Of a stretch of 64,000 bases of DNA, positions 30,711-41,105 are shown piece by piece (within the stretch, counting starts at the first letter, position 1; each line of letters starts with the position of its first letter). Where the stretch lies: the NCBI GenBank assembly GCA_963575745.1, contig CAUYUJ010014200.1:113501-177500 (forward strand). Direction: 5' to 3'. The position numbers and the translations under genes were made by a program. The notes beneath the pieces were generated by a model that was not told the origin of the DNA, searched no databases, and saw only the letters and a list, made by a program, of their open reading frames with translations. The stretch is from Prorocentrum cordatum (Eukaryota; Sar; Dinophyceae; Prorocentrales; Prorocentraceae).

Positions 30711-31180
30711 CCTCCCTCATCGCCGCTGCTGCCGCCACCTTCGACGTCGTCGTCGTCGTCGTCGTCGTCGTCGACCTCGTCGTTGTCGGCGGCGTCGTCG
30801 TCGACGGCCTCGTCGTCGACGGCCTCGTCGGCGGCGTCGTCGTCGACGGACTGGTCGTCTTCGTCGTCGTCGGCGTCGGCGTCGTCGTCGTCGTCGTCGT
30901 CGCCAGGCCAAGCCGCGCGGCACCCGCGCCTGGGGCGACTGACGCGGGCGGGCCGGCGGCCCGCGCGCGAGCCCCTCGCGGGGGGGTGGTCGCGCGCGAG
31001 CGCGCCTCGCGCCCTCGCCCTCTCGCCGAGCGGGGCCCCAGCCCGCGCTGGCTGGCAGACGCCCGCCGCATGGTTCGTCTCGGCGGCGCTACGCAGAGAA
31101 GGGCGTCGACCTCGTCGTCGTCGTCGTCGGCCTCGTCGTCGTCGGCGTCGTCGTCGTCGGCGTCGGCGTCGGCGTCGACG
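30600..31180. repeat. (GTC)n arrays around a gene-like island
   Basis: GTC/CTC arrays at about 30610-30905 and 31105-31180. The island between (30906-31100) has an open plus frame with LAERGPSPRWLADARRMVRL. It may be an exon, but the minus strand is open too. Confidence 0.6.
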
Positions 31181-31412
31181 ACCCACGAGATCCTGGCGTT
31201 GCAGTTTTTTGACAGCGGGCGCTTTCTGTCCATGTCGGGCTCCGGGCCCCCGCAGAGATCGATCCGGCTCGAGAACTGATGCAGCAATGCTGAACGATGC
31301 GGTCTGGGGCTCCGGGCGTAATCTTCTGCGATGCTGCTATCTGCTCGCAACGCCGGATCTCCGGGGTCCCTCGAAGACGGAGGCTCGCCCGATCTTGGAG
31401 GGCCGAGGCCAG

Positions 31413-31592
31413 TGGGAGGACGAATGGCATAAACAAAGAAAGCTGCGGAGGTCCGCGCGGAGTGCTCGGGTCTGCGGTGGGCCCCTCCCCTGGCGGCGCT
31501 TGCCCGGCGCCGCCCCTGGCGCGCTCCGCGAGTCAGGGGCCGGGGGTCCAGCGCGCTGATCCAGGAAAGCCGCGCCGAAGGCATCAATTCAG
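31413..31592. mobile_element. MITE family 1 relative, diverged
   Basis: GGACGAATGGCATAAACAAA at the left, GGTCCGCGCGGA next, GGCGGCGCTTGCCCGGCGCC centre, then CCAGCGCGCTGATCCAGG and AAGGCATCAATTC. The family-1 order is kept but the ends have decayed. Confidence 0.65.
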
Positions 31593-31979
31593 CCGCTTTC
31601 GGCTTGCAGAGTGCCAGGCCGTACGGGCCAACCCCCTGGGCGTGCTCAGCAAAAGGTGTCTCAGTTGCAACACGCTGTGGGTGGGACAGTTTTCTTTGGT
31701 GGGACAGGTGGAACTCCGAGTTCGGGTACTCCCATGTCTAAGGCAGTCCAACAGGCAACGCAATCGGTCTACGAGCACGCGAAGATGGCCATGGCAGAGA
31801 AGGAGCAGAAGTTACGTGGTGAAAAACCTAATTCTTTACCAAACCACAAAAAGAGATGCTGCGCTCAAAGGCGAGGAGCTGGAGGAGGCAAAGCGCAAAG
31901 AGGCAATATCCCTCTCCCCCTCCTGTTCGGTATTACTCTTTCCCTCCTGCCTCCGCCGACGCGTGCCTCCCCCTCGCCC

Positions 31980-32300
31980 GGGGGAAGGGAGGAGGAGGAT
32001 GAGGAGGAGGAGGAGGGAGGGATGAGGCAAGGAGCAGAGGAAGAAGGAGGGAGGGAGGGAGGAAGAGGGAGGGAGGGAGGACGAGGAGGTGGAGGAGGCG
32101 TAGGATGAGGAGGAGACGAGGAGGAGGAGAAAGAGGAAGGGAGGAGGAGGGAAGAGGAGAGCAGGAGGGGGAGGCGGAAGGAGGCCTCGCCCCCCTCTTA
32201 CCCCCCTCCTCATCCCCTCCCTCCTCCTCCTCCTCCTCCTCCTCCTCCTCCTCCACCTCCTCCTCCTCCTCCTCCTCCTCCTCCTCCTCCTTCTCTTCCT
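31980..32300. repeat. (GGA)n then (CTC)n tracts
   Basis: GGA-rich 31985-32170, CTC-rich 32215-32300. The CTC tract ends in CTTATCCTGCTCAG, which has the form of a splice acceptor. Confidence 0.85.
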
Positions 32301-32356
32301 TATCCTGCTCAGGTCCTCCTCCCGCCGCGCGCCTCCGCAAGGACGGAGGTGCGACT

Positions 32357-33425
32357 TCGCGACGACGACGACGGCCACGACGACAGCGACGACGACGACA
32401 ACGACGGCCACGACGACGACGGTGACAACGACGACGGTGACGACGACGACGACGACGGCCACCTTGACGACCACGACGACGGCCACGACGACGACGATGA
32501 CCTAGTCGACGACGACGTCGACGACGACGTCGACGACGACGGCGACAACGCCGATTATGACGACGACGACGACGACGGCGACGTTGACCACGATGGTGAC
32601 GACGGCCACGACGACGACGACGGCCACGACGACCGCGACGACGACGAGGGTAACGAGGACGGCCACGACGTCCGCGACGATGACGAGGCCGGCGACAAAA
32701 CGACGGCGACAACGACGGCCAAGGCGACGGCCACGGCGACGGCGTCGTCCACGACGACGGCCACGACCATAACGAGGTTGACCACAACGACGACGACGAC
32801 GACGAGCGACGACGACGACGAGGTGAACAAAGACGACGACGACGACGACGACGACGACGGCCACGACGACGACGACGGTGACAACGACGACGACGTTGAC
32901 GACGACGACGACAGACACGACAACGGACACGACGACGATGACGACGACGTTGCCGACGACGACGACGCCGACGACGGCGGCCACGGCGACGACGACGACG
33001 AAGGTGACGACGACAGCCACGACGACGTTGACGACGACGGCGACCATGTCGACGACGACGATGACGACGACCACGACGACGACGACCACGACGACGACGA
33101 GCTACGACGACGACGACGACGACGACGACGGCCACGACGACGGCGGTGAGGACGACGACGGTGCCAACGTCGACGACGACGACGACGTCGACCACGATAA
33201 TGACAACGACGACGGCCACGACGATGGCATCGAACAAGACGACGACGACGGACACAACGTTGACCACGACAACGACGATGGCGACGACGACGACGACAAG
33301 GAGGACGACGACGACGACCACCACCACCACGACGACGACGACCTCGACCAGGACGACGACGACGACGAAGACGGTTACGACGTTACGCATGACGACGACG
33401 GCCACAACGACGGCGACGACGGCCG

Positions 33426-33460
<35 letters not shown>

Positions 33461-33525
33461 GTGGCTGCCACGACAGCCACGACGACGACGACGACCACGT
33501 CGACCGCGACGACCGCGACCTTGGC
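32357..33525. repeat. Long imperfect (GAC)n array
   Basis: Almost 1.2 kb of GAC triplets with scattered GGC, GTT, CAC and GAT changes. It is open in all three plus frames (poly-Asp, poly-Thr, poly-Arg) and in minus frames, which is a property of the repeat rather than of a gene. Confidence 0.95.
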
Positions 33526-33535
33526 CGCGGGGGGT

Positions 33536-33660
33536 CCCAGGCGCAGGCCGCCGTGGACGAGGGCCTCGCGCAGCGGTGCGCGGTGCTGGCGGGGCACAGG
33601 CCGCGCGACGAGGCCTGCCGCCCCGTCTCTTGCCGCGCGCGCAGACCTCCGCAGGACGGG
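33536..33660 (+). CDS. Candidate exon after the GAC array
   Basis: After GGGGTCCCAG the plus strand reads AQAAVDEGLAQRCAVLAGHR and PRDEACRPVSCRARR. It is Cys-containing and of normal composition, directly bordering the array. Not recognised. Confidence 0.3.
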
Positions 33661-34154
33661 TCCATGCCTGGAGCCGGCTCGGGGGTCTGAGGTGGGCCAG
33701 CACGTCACAGTGCCAGGCATCGCAGAGCGGATTTCGCTCGGAAAGCAGTGGGAGGGGCCAGATTTTCCCGGAGAGTGTGGCTCGGGATCTCGGTGCGAGT
33801 GTCGTGCGAGGTTTCTTGTTGTGGGGGGGGGGCCAGGGATGAAGAGTACAACAGGAATCCACCTGAAATTCGCTTCGTTTTTCGCTCGCCGTTTCGGGGT
33901 TTGGCTTGGCAGGAGATCCATGCAAAAATCCGCGTCAGCACGTCTGCAAGGTCGGTGCAGTGAAGCACTGGTTCCAGCGGGCAGGAAGGTGGGTCTGGGT
34001 TCGAGGTCTCGGGCCCGAGCAGGTGCTCTGCCTTTGTCGGGAGGCTCCGGGGGCCCGTCTTTGGCGGCGCGGGTACCGTCCGAAACGGAGCCAGGGTGAC
34101 CCTCCGCACCAGCTGGACCCTCGGAGGGGTCGCGTTCGGGGACTGATTTTGAGC

Positions 34155-34315
34155 GGCTTCGGCCTCCTCCTCCCCTCCTCCTCCTCCTCCTCCTCCTCCC
34201 CCTCCTCCTCCTCCTCCTCCTCCTCCTCCTCCTCCCTCCCTCCCTCCTCCTCCTCCTCCTCCTCCTCCTCCTCCTCCTCCTCCTCCTCCTCCTCCTCCTC
34301 CTCCCCTCCTCCTCC
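34155..34315. repeat. (CTC)n array
   Basis: CTC array. 33661-34154 before it is unassigned. Confidence 0.9.
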
Positions 34316-34335
34316 TCCTGAAAGATTATTTGCAG

Positions 34336-34480
34336 GGCGCCCTCGAGGGCGGCGCGGAGTTCTTCGCTCTGCGCGCGTCGCGCCGCTGCGGCTCCGATCT
34401 TCCTCGGGGGGGGGGGGGCGGCGCGCGCAGCCGTTTCGCGCTTCGCGCGCAGGGCGCAAGCGCGGAGCGCGAAGTCGGGC
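34336..34480 (+). repeat. CGCTTCGCG family, copy 3
   Basis: GGGCGCCCTCGAGGGCGGCG to GGAGCGCGAAGTCGGGC, with a poly-G run in the centre. It is diverged from the 7.5 and 26.9 kb copies. A GGA array follows at 34527-34605. Confidence 0.7.
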
Positions 34481-34917
34481 AGGCTGATGGGCCTGCCTTC
34501 CACCACCACCAGCAGAAGTTGGATGGGGGAAGGAGGAGGAGGAAGAGGAGGAGGAGGAGGAGGAGGAGGAGGAGGAGGAGGAGGAGGGGGAGGGGGAGGG
34601 TAATGAGGGTAACGAATCAGCGGGCACAGCAATGTGCCCCTCGCACTCATGTGCACTCGACGAGCTCAATCGCTTCCGTCGAGCTCGAAATCCTCGGCCG
34701 GAACCCTCTGACAGGATCTCTCCCATCGAATGAGCTCGAGGAGGAGGAGGAGGATCCCCTCCCCCTCCAACGTTGGTGGTGGTGCTGGTGGAAAACAGGC
34801 CCACCACAGGCGCCCGTGGATTTCCCGGGGAACCCCCCAGGTCGCCGCCAAGCTTCAGGAGCGAAGGGAGGACGTCGACACGTACGTCAGGTTCGTGCCG
34901 TGCCGACTTCGGCGTTG

Positions 34918-35033
34918 GCTCCTCCTCCTCCTCCTCCTTCTCCTCCCTCCTCCTCTTCCCCCTCCTCCTCCTCCTCCTCCTCCTCCTCCTCCTCCTCCTC
35001 CTCCTCCTCCTCCTCCTCCTCCTCCTCCTCCTT
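34918..35033. repeat. (CTC)n array
   Basis: CTC array directly before repeat H. 34606-34917 shows no gene. Confidence 0.9.
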
Positions 35034-35040
35034 CCTGACA

Positions 35041-35165
35041 CCGAACGATCGGCCGGTTCCGAAACGTCCAAGTCGTTCCACATCGAACGAGTTTGGGTCG
35101 CCCGCGGCGTTCCAAGTTGACGCTGGCGGGGTTGCCGCAGGTCGACGCGACACGAACCTACCAGA
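35041..35165 (-). repeat. Dispersed repeat H, copy 2
   Basis: In reverse: GGTAGGTTCGTGTCGCGTCG ... GCCAGCGTCAACTTGG ... GGGCGACCCAAACTCG ... CGTTTCGGAACCGGCCGATCG. It matches 18676-18800. Confidence 0.75.
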
Positions 35166-35440
35166 GCAGGAGTCCACGCTGTATTCGAGAGGACGCAGTG
35201 CGCGAGCGTTCGTAACACGTGGTTGGTCTCGCGGACTGGGGGGCCGCGTTCGTGTACGTGGTTATGCGCGTACGTCTTTTGTGTGTATCGAGAACCAAAG
35301 AGCCCCTGACCCCGATGACACGATTGAGACGTGGCCCTACTCAGGTTCCCGTCTTCGTACTAGGGATCATACACACGTTTTGACTGTATACTTGGGTTGC
35401 ATTCTGACCACTCCCTGGGCCTACTCCCTAGGCCTCTCCC

Positions 35441-35560
35441 AGGGTGCATTCTGACCAGAATTTCGAGGCGAATCCAGCGGTGACGACGAGGGCCTCCCAG
35501 GAGGCCGAGAAAGGGGAAACCAAGGGAAGGGTAGAGGCACGGGCATCTTTATGTTCTCTG
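35441..35560 (-). repeat. Dispersed repeat L
   Basis: GAATTTCGAGGCGAATCCAG and GACGAGGGCCTCCCAGGAGG match, in reverse, 37810-37935 (GGATTCGCCTCGAATCC). Shorter relatives (CAGAGGAGGAAAAGGTACC) are at 37488-37600 and 39768-39840. Confidence 0.65.
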
Positions 35561-35863
35561 GATGCTATCGCGGTCCGCTGTATGCGACCTTGGATTGTCC
35601 GGGGCACCCCTGGAGCCAAGCCTGGAGTGCTTCCGCGCCTTGGCTGGCGTATTCCTGGGACATGGAGTGGCGAACGCCGGAACGGTGGAGGAGGCGGGGG
35701 AGGAGAGGCGTCCGCATGGAGCTTGCTGTTTCTGAGTGTGCCGTGGTCTGGAGGGTTTTCGGGGTGTTTTCCCTTCTGCTGCGAACTCGTCGCGAGCCGA
35801 GGGCTTTCAGAGGCGAAACTCGGGCGAGGAGGATTTTGAGGGGTGCCGCCCCCCCGCGAAGGA

Positions 35864-36431
35864 CCCAACCATATGCAGTTGCGAATACCGCAATTGTGCT
35901 GGGTGGTGGCGGACGCATGCGGGCGGTGCCACTGGGACCTGCGGTGGAGCCCCTTATGGGACCACGAAACGCTGTATTGGGTGGGTGAAACGAAGGGAGC
36001 AATGGCTGTACTGGTTGGTGGCGGACGCATGCGGGCGGTGCCACTGGGACCTTCGGTGGAGCTCCCTATGGGGCCACGAAACGCTGTACTGGGGGGGGTG
36101 AAACGCAGGGAGTGTGCTGGGTGGTGGCGGGCGCATGCGGGCGGTGCCACTGGGACCCTCGGAGGAGCCCCCTATGGGGCCACGAAACGTTGTACTGGGT
36201 GGGTGAAACGCAGGGAGCAAGGGCTGTGCTGGGTGGTGGCGGAAGCATGCGGGCAGTGCCACTGGGACCTTCGGTGGAGCCCCCTATGGGGCCAGGAAGC
36301 GCTGTACTGGGTCGGTGAAACGCAGGGAGGAGGGAGGAGGGGGAGGAGGGAGGGGGAGGAGGAGGAGAAGCGGAGAGGAACGCGGGGACCGTCTCTTCAA
36401 AACGAGGACCCAACACCACAGGATGGTTGGG
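35864..36431 (+). repeat. Composite satellite element A5 (about 113-bp units)
   Basis: Four to five units like A4, with the same opening (CCCAACCATATGCAGTTGCG) and closing (CACCACAGGATGGTTGGG) modules. It differs from A4 mainly in unit number. Confidence 0.85.
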
Positions 36432-38052
36432 GAAAAACGGTCCCTTGTCGCAGGGAGTGCGTCGAGAACTTGGCAGGTCGACGCCGCGAGAGACTCTTTG
36501 ACGCCGGGGGTGGCTGGGGCCAGACCCCTTGCCGCAGCGAGGGAGGTCAAGGTCAGCATCGACGCTCGTACATCCGTGATCGAAGAACGGCCTATTCCCA
36601 GGACCCCTGGAGTCATGAAAAAGTCACGGCGGGAAGAGTTTCGCTGTGGCCTCTGGGGACCATGACCGCGCCTCCAGACCGTGAAGAAACGACTCAGGAT
36701 GAAAAACAGGTCCAGGGGAATGGGTCGAGGCGACGTCAAGGGGAAATCAGAACGTCGGGGGTCTGGGTTTTCGCATGATCATGTATGATTTGGCTGGATC
36801 TCGCCCAATCCGGCTTCATCCCCAGCCCAATTCTGGTCTCACTTAGCTGAACGGCTTCTTCAGTTTGGACGGTTGTCCCTTGCTCGTTCTCACGGAGGCC
36901 TCCTAGGAACTGCCTCCTACCATGTGCCTGGCTGCGGGGCATTTTTCCTCGGTGAGTGATCCCTGCGATTCGATTCTGCGAACAGAACAGCTGCATCGCG
37001 ACAAGTCGCGAGCAGAGCTCTGGGCCCTGTCTTTTTGTTGCACTGTTCGTGCCGGGCCGATCTGTGATGGCCCTGGGGCCCGAGTGCGGGCGGAAACGCC
37101 CGTTGTGAACGAATTGCAGCACCCAGATCTGGCGTCACCCTAACCTACTAATATTCTGTGTGCGTCGCCCTCCCAGGTGCGACGCACGCACCGAGAAACC
37201 TTACAGCATATGCGTCGTGGCGGGCGCTTTCTGGCCACATCGCTCGGGAAACGATACACTACGAGGCGGCTGTATTATGTGTTCGGGGCGGACGCGCGCC
37301 TGCAAGGCGGACACATAGTACCAGCATGTCACTGTGCGTCCCGCCCCAAGGCCCTGAACGCCGCGCTGGCCAAGTGCGTCGACGGCGAGCAGGGGCTAGG
37401 GCGCTCTGGCCAACTGCGGCGCGGCTGGCTTGATCTCCCCTCGTGCCTGGCCCCCATTGGCCCCCTTCCCCCCCTGCCCACAGGGAGGTCAGAGGAGGAA
37501 AAAGTACCCATACACCCATACAATACTGCTGCCTCTCGCGTTTTCTCCTCTTTGGGCCTCCTGGGAAGCCCTCGTCGCCACCGGCCACACACGTAATTCA
37601 GCGCTTGCATGGCCACAGAATATTGTTTCCTTTTTTGGAGTCGAAAAACAAACTGCCCGCGACCCGCACTGGGCGCAGACGGACCCGAAGGCCCAGAGGG
37701 TCTGGCGCTTGTGGGTCGGAGTTCTGAGCCCAGGGCCAAGGCATTCGAGGCAGAAAGCCTGGCGTCGAGATCATGGATCCCTTCGGTCGCAAGTCATGGG
37801 GGCCTTGTGTTCAGAGGAGGAAAAGGTACCGATTCTGGTACTCTTCCCCGTTTTCCCGTGTTCGCCTTTTTGGGCCTGCTGCGAGGCCCTCGTCGCCACC
37901 GCTGGATTCGCCTCGAATCCTGGTCAGAACGCACCCCAGGAGATGTCCGGGGGAGTAGCGATATCGGCACCCTTTGATTTTCCCATGTGTACCCTCGCAA
38001 TTCCGCCTTCAGAGTGCACTGGCCTCGACCAGCGTCTAGTATCCGACGAGAT
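36432..38052. other. Unassigned, with repeats F and L
   Basis: 36660-36772 is repeat F. 37488-37600 and 37810-37935 are repeat L. The remainder has only short open frames and no recognised gene. Confidence 0.4.
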
Positions 38053-38190
38053 GGCGCCGATTTGGCGTCGATGAGCGTCGATTCAGCGTCTGTCCGTGTC
38101 GACTAGCATCGATCAGCGTCGACTCGCAAGAGCCAGCAAGACGGTGGAGACTCCTATGAGTTGCCACCGACGGTGCTCCATTTGCACGGC
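38053..38190. repeat. TAGCGTCGAC minisatellite, locus 2, with shared flank
   Basis: GGCGCCGATTTGGCGTCGAT, AGCATCGATCAGCGTCGACT, then CGCAAGAGCCAGCAAGACGG. Array plus CGCAAGAGC flank also occurs at 61865-61998. Confidence 0.75.
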
Positions 38191-38300
38191 GCCCGTGGGG
38201 CTGGCGCACGCTGGCTGTGAGTGAAGCGCAGGCGCAGCAGCCCAATGCGACAGCCAGGCCATGGCACTTGGAGCAACTGGATGTGGCACTAGCGTAACAC

Positions 38301-38321
38301 CCGTAGCAGTTTTGACTCGAG
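38301..38321 (+). other. Relict spliced leader before the membrane-protein ORF
   Basis: CCGTAGCAGTTTTGACTCGA plus G matches the SL at 17 of 21 positions and lies 52 bp before the ATG at 38374. GACTCGAG is also the end of the relict at 18157. No A-tail or flanking duplication was found. Confidence 0.65.
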
Positions 38322-38373
38322 CCAGTTGCTCGTAACGGCCACCGCCCCAATATTTGTCGCAGGTCGCCGTATC

Positions 38374-38964
38374 ATGGTATCTGGAATCAGCGACGTCCAG
38401 GCAAGAGTGCTTGTGCAGCTGGCGGAGAAGAACCGTGCCCTAGCAATCTGTAATCTGCAGGTCAAGGCGTTTATTCTCACAGGTATGGCAGTATTTGGTT
38501 TTTGCGAGCTCGTGCTTGGATTCATGGTGCATGGTCTGGCTTGCATGACTCCGCTTGGCTTGTGGTTAATCGTAGATGGGCTGGTATCGTGCGTTGGCTT
38601 TGCCTCTGGTATTATGAGCCTCCAGAGAGGGATAGCGGTGGCTAGCAGTGTTGATGTCCACGAATTTCTAGTCCCAGAAGGATCAGAGAGAGACGCAAGC
38701 CGTGATCTGACTGGACACTACAAGTTAGCATCGCAATTGTCTGACGCAGTTGATGTGCTGCTCATCCTTCTCTTTTTGGTGGGCTGCTACTGGTACCATT
38801 CCACTGGTTCGGGGGACTGCGCTGCGCTTTTGAGAAGCTGCGCGGGCTGGGCGCTCTTAATGAAGCTGCTGGCTCCACTTGCGATGTTTGGCGTGCTCAA
38901 GTTGCGCGGTGTCCTTGGATCTGGTCCCCTGGCGGCCGATGGCCCCGTGGTGCCCAGCTCTTGA
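38374..38964 (+). CDS. Four-helix membrane protein, unknown function
   Basis: 196 aa from ATG 38374, intact, with lower GC than its surroundings. Predicted membrane helices lie at about 32-54, 59-80, 124-142 and 155-175. The loop between helices 2 and 3 is polar (PEGSERDASRDLTGHYK) and the N-terminus is amphipathic. The size and hairpin-pair layout resemble small tetraspan membrane proteins, but no family motif is recognised. It is intronless and preceded by a relict SL, as expected for a retrocopied gene. The frame is open upstream to 38326 without an ATG, so 38374 is the preferred start. Confidence 0.65.
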   Translation: MVSGISDVQARVLVQLAEKNRALAICNLQVKAFILTGMAVFGFCELVLGFMVHGLACMTPLGLWLIVDGLVSCVGFASGIMSLQRGIAVASSVDVHEFLVPEGSERDASRDLTGHYKLASQLSDAVDVLLILLFLVGCYWYHSTGSGDCAALLRSCAGWALLMKLLAPLAMFGVLKLRGVLGSGPLAADGPVVPSS

Positions 38965-39330
38965 GACAGTGAGTATTGAGGCACATGTTTGGGATGTTAG
39001 TTTGAACGATGGCTTGGGTGGTCGCCGTCTCGCTGATTCTTCTGACTTGAGCAGCGTTGTGGTTGATAAGATGTCGAGCACATCACATGTGTACGTCTCT
39101 GCGGGTAGGTGCGGGAATGCAGTGGACCAGCTCCGACAAGCTCTGCAGAGTGCGCAGCGACAAGTTGGATGTAGAGACGTGTCCAGTTGCCTGCATCCAT
39201 GCAGCGTGGTTCTACCGAGGTATCCGAACAGTCTTGGTATAACCAAATATGGGCCGTCTAGGAAGCTGCTCTACGATGATGCAGCGTGGCGTAGCCGTGA
39301 TTATCGCCTCGGCTTGGGCCTTTTCGAGGC
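38965..39330. other. Possible 3' untranslated region
   Basis: Neutral-composition sequence following the stop. No gene or repeat recognised. Confidence 0.35.
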
Positions 39331-40085
39331 TTCTTGGGGACCATCTTGGAGACTTCTTGTAGTCCTGTCTTGGTTCTCGGGATCATTTTCTATCGAAGAG
39401 GCTCGTCTGAACTATTTTGGTGCTTCCTGGGCGTGCATTCGGCAGTCCTGGAGCGTTATTTGGTCGGTCTTGGACCATCTTGGGGCTGGGGCCGTCTCAG
39501 GGCCGTCTTGGGGCCGTCTTGGGCCATCCTGTGGCCTTCTGGCCTATGTGAAGCCTTCTGGGATCCATCTTGGGCCAGAATGTCTTCCGGCAGCACCGAC
39601 ATGCCGAATCATGCCTTGCATTTGTTTTGGCCCTTCGCTGGAGCCCCCGAGCAAAGCGGGCAGTGTCGCAGCCCGCTGCGCGGCAGCACCAGTCGGGCCG
39701 GAGGCACCTCGAGCGAGCCATGCTTGCGGCCACCCAGATGATCTCTTCGCGGGTACACCCAAGGATGACTCAGAGAAGGACAAGTTACCGATACCCTTAC
39801 CCTTCCATCGTGTTCCACCTTTTTCCCGGAAAGGGCGTGGGCCCAGGGTTCTCTTTTAGATGGTTTACCTCCCGGTTTCGACTTGAAGGGGGCCGGCGAA
39901 TTTTCAGTCGAAAAATTGCGTTTCGCGCGTGCCCGCTCGAGGAAAGTGCGCCCCCCATTTCGGATCCTCAATAAAAAACAGGGTCCGCAGACCCCCGTTT
40001 TCCCTCGTAAAAAAGAAGGTGCGGAGCGTTTGTCGCAGAATCCTGCACAAATAACGCGGTCTGGAGCCCCGACCGCGACGCGTCG
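39331..40085. repeat. Degenerate GGGCCGTCTTGG repeats and repeat L remnant
   Basis: 39331-39575 is a degenerate repeat of CCGTCTTGGG/CCATCTTGG. 39768-39840 is a repeat L relative. 39841-40085 has no feature I can name. Confidence 0.5.
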
Positions 40086-40720
40086 GAGGATGTCTCGCGC
40101 GTGCCGCGTCCCGCGCGCAGGAATTTCGAGGATGTCATGACTAATTCGTTTGGTTTTGCAGGATTTCGTAAAATGTTGGCAGGATGTCTCGAGCGAAACG
40201 CTTATTTTACATAGTTTGTTGAGGATGTCTCGAGGGAAACGCTGGTTTTGCAAAATTTGGGGATGTCTCGAGCGGGTGCTTCGCGGGGGGCCAGACTTCA
40301 GAGGATGTCTCGGGCGAAATGCTTGTTTTCGTGTCCCGCTCGCAGGAATTCCAAGGATGTCTCGCGCGTGCCGCGTCCCGCGCGCAGGAATTTCGAGGAT
40401 GTCCCGACTAGTTCGCTTGTTTTGCCAGGATGTCCTTGGATTTCGACCGGAAGTCTCGAGCGAAACGCTTGTTTTTCATAATTTGTTGAGGATGTCTCGA
40501 GCGAAACGCTGGTTTTGCAAACGTGGGGGATGTCTCGAGCGGGGGCCTCGTGGGGGGCCATAATTCAGAGGATGTCTCAGGCGAAATGTTTGTTTTCACG
40601 TCCCGCTCGCAGGAATTCCGGGGATTTCTCGCGCGTGCCACGTCCCGCGCGCAGAAATTTTGAGGATGTCCCGTAGCGCGTCCCCTTGGCACTGGCACGT
40701 CGCCTGGCGCGTCCCTTGGA
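40086..40720. repeat. Higher-order repeat, about 266 bp, built on GGATGTCTCGAGCGAAACGC
   Basis: GGATGTCTCGCGCGTGCCGC starts at about 40087 and 40354, with a third diverged start near 40620. Each large unit contains five to six short modules beginning GGATGTCTCG(A/C)GCG. One plus frame stays open (RMSRAKRWFCK repeats), but this follows from the repeat. Confidence 0.85.
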
Positions 40721-41105
40721 ACGTTTCGCGGCGCGTCCTCCTGGCATGTCCCCCTGCCAATTAGCTCTGGGGCAGCTACTATGTGTTCAGGCAGTTCGAG
40801 CTTCAGATCCAGATCAGTTCGGTCAGGACTCGGATGCAAAGGAAGACTCGATCCACGACGCTATAGAGCACAACCTCGGCATGGCACATCGCAATTCAGC
40901 ACGGTGCAGCACAGCACAGCCCTCGGCACGGTACATCAAGATCGATACAATCAGCATTGCACTTGCCCGTCACCCAATCAGGTGTCTTTGAGAACGCTGC
41001 CATGCGTTACATTTCTATATTCCTTTCCGGGTTCGTGGGTCGATCATGTTGGCCTCAAGGGGCCTCCTGTAAGGCCCACGTCGCTACGGTTGGATACTTG
41101 TCGGT
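40721..41105. other. Unassigned
   Basis: Includes a short GGCACGG/CAGCACAGC-like stretch near 40890-40935. No gene. Confidence 0.4.

Noticed and set aside
31196-31220. SL-like GCGTTGCAGTTTTTTGACAG
   Set aside because: Two extra Ts and poor agreement at the 3' end; no coding frame begins nearby.
32349-33690. Long open frames (poly-Asp, poly-Thr, poly-Val) in the GAC array
   Set aside because: Several frames on both strands are open at once, as expected of a triplet repeat without stop codons.
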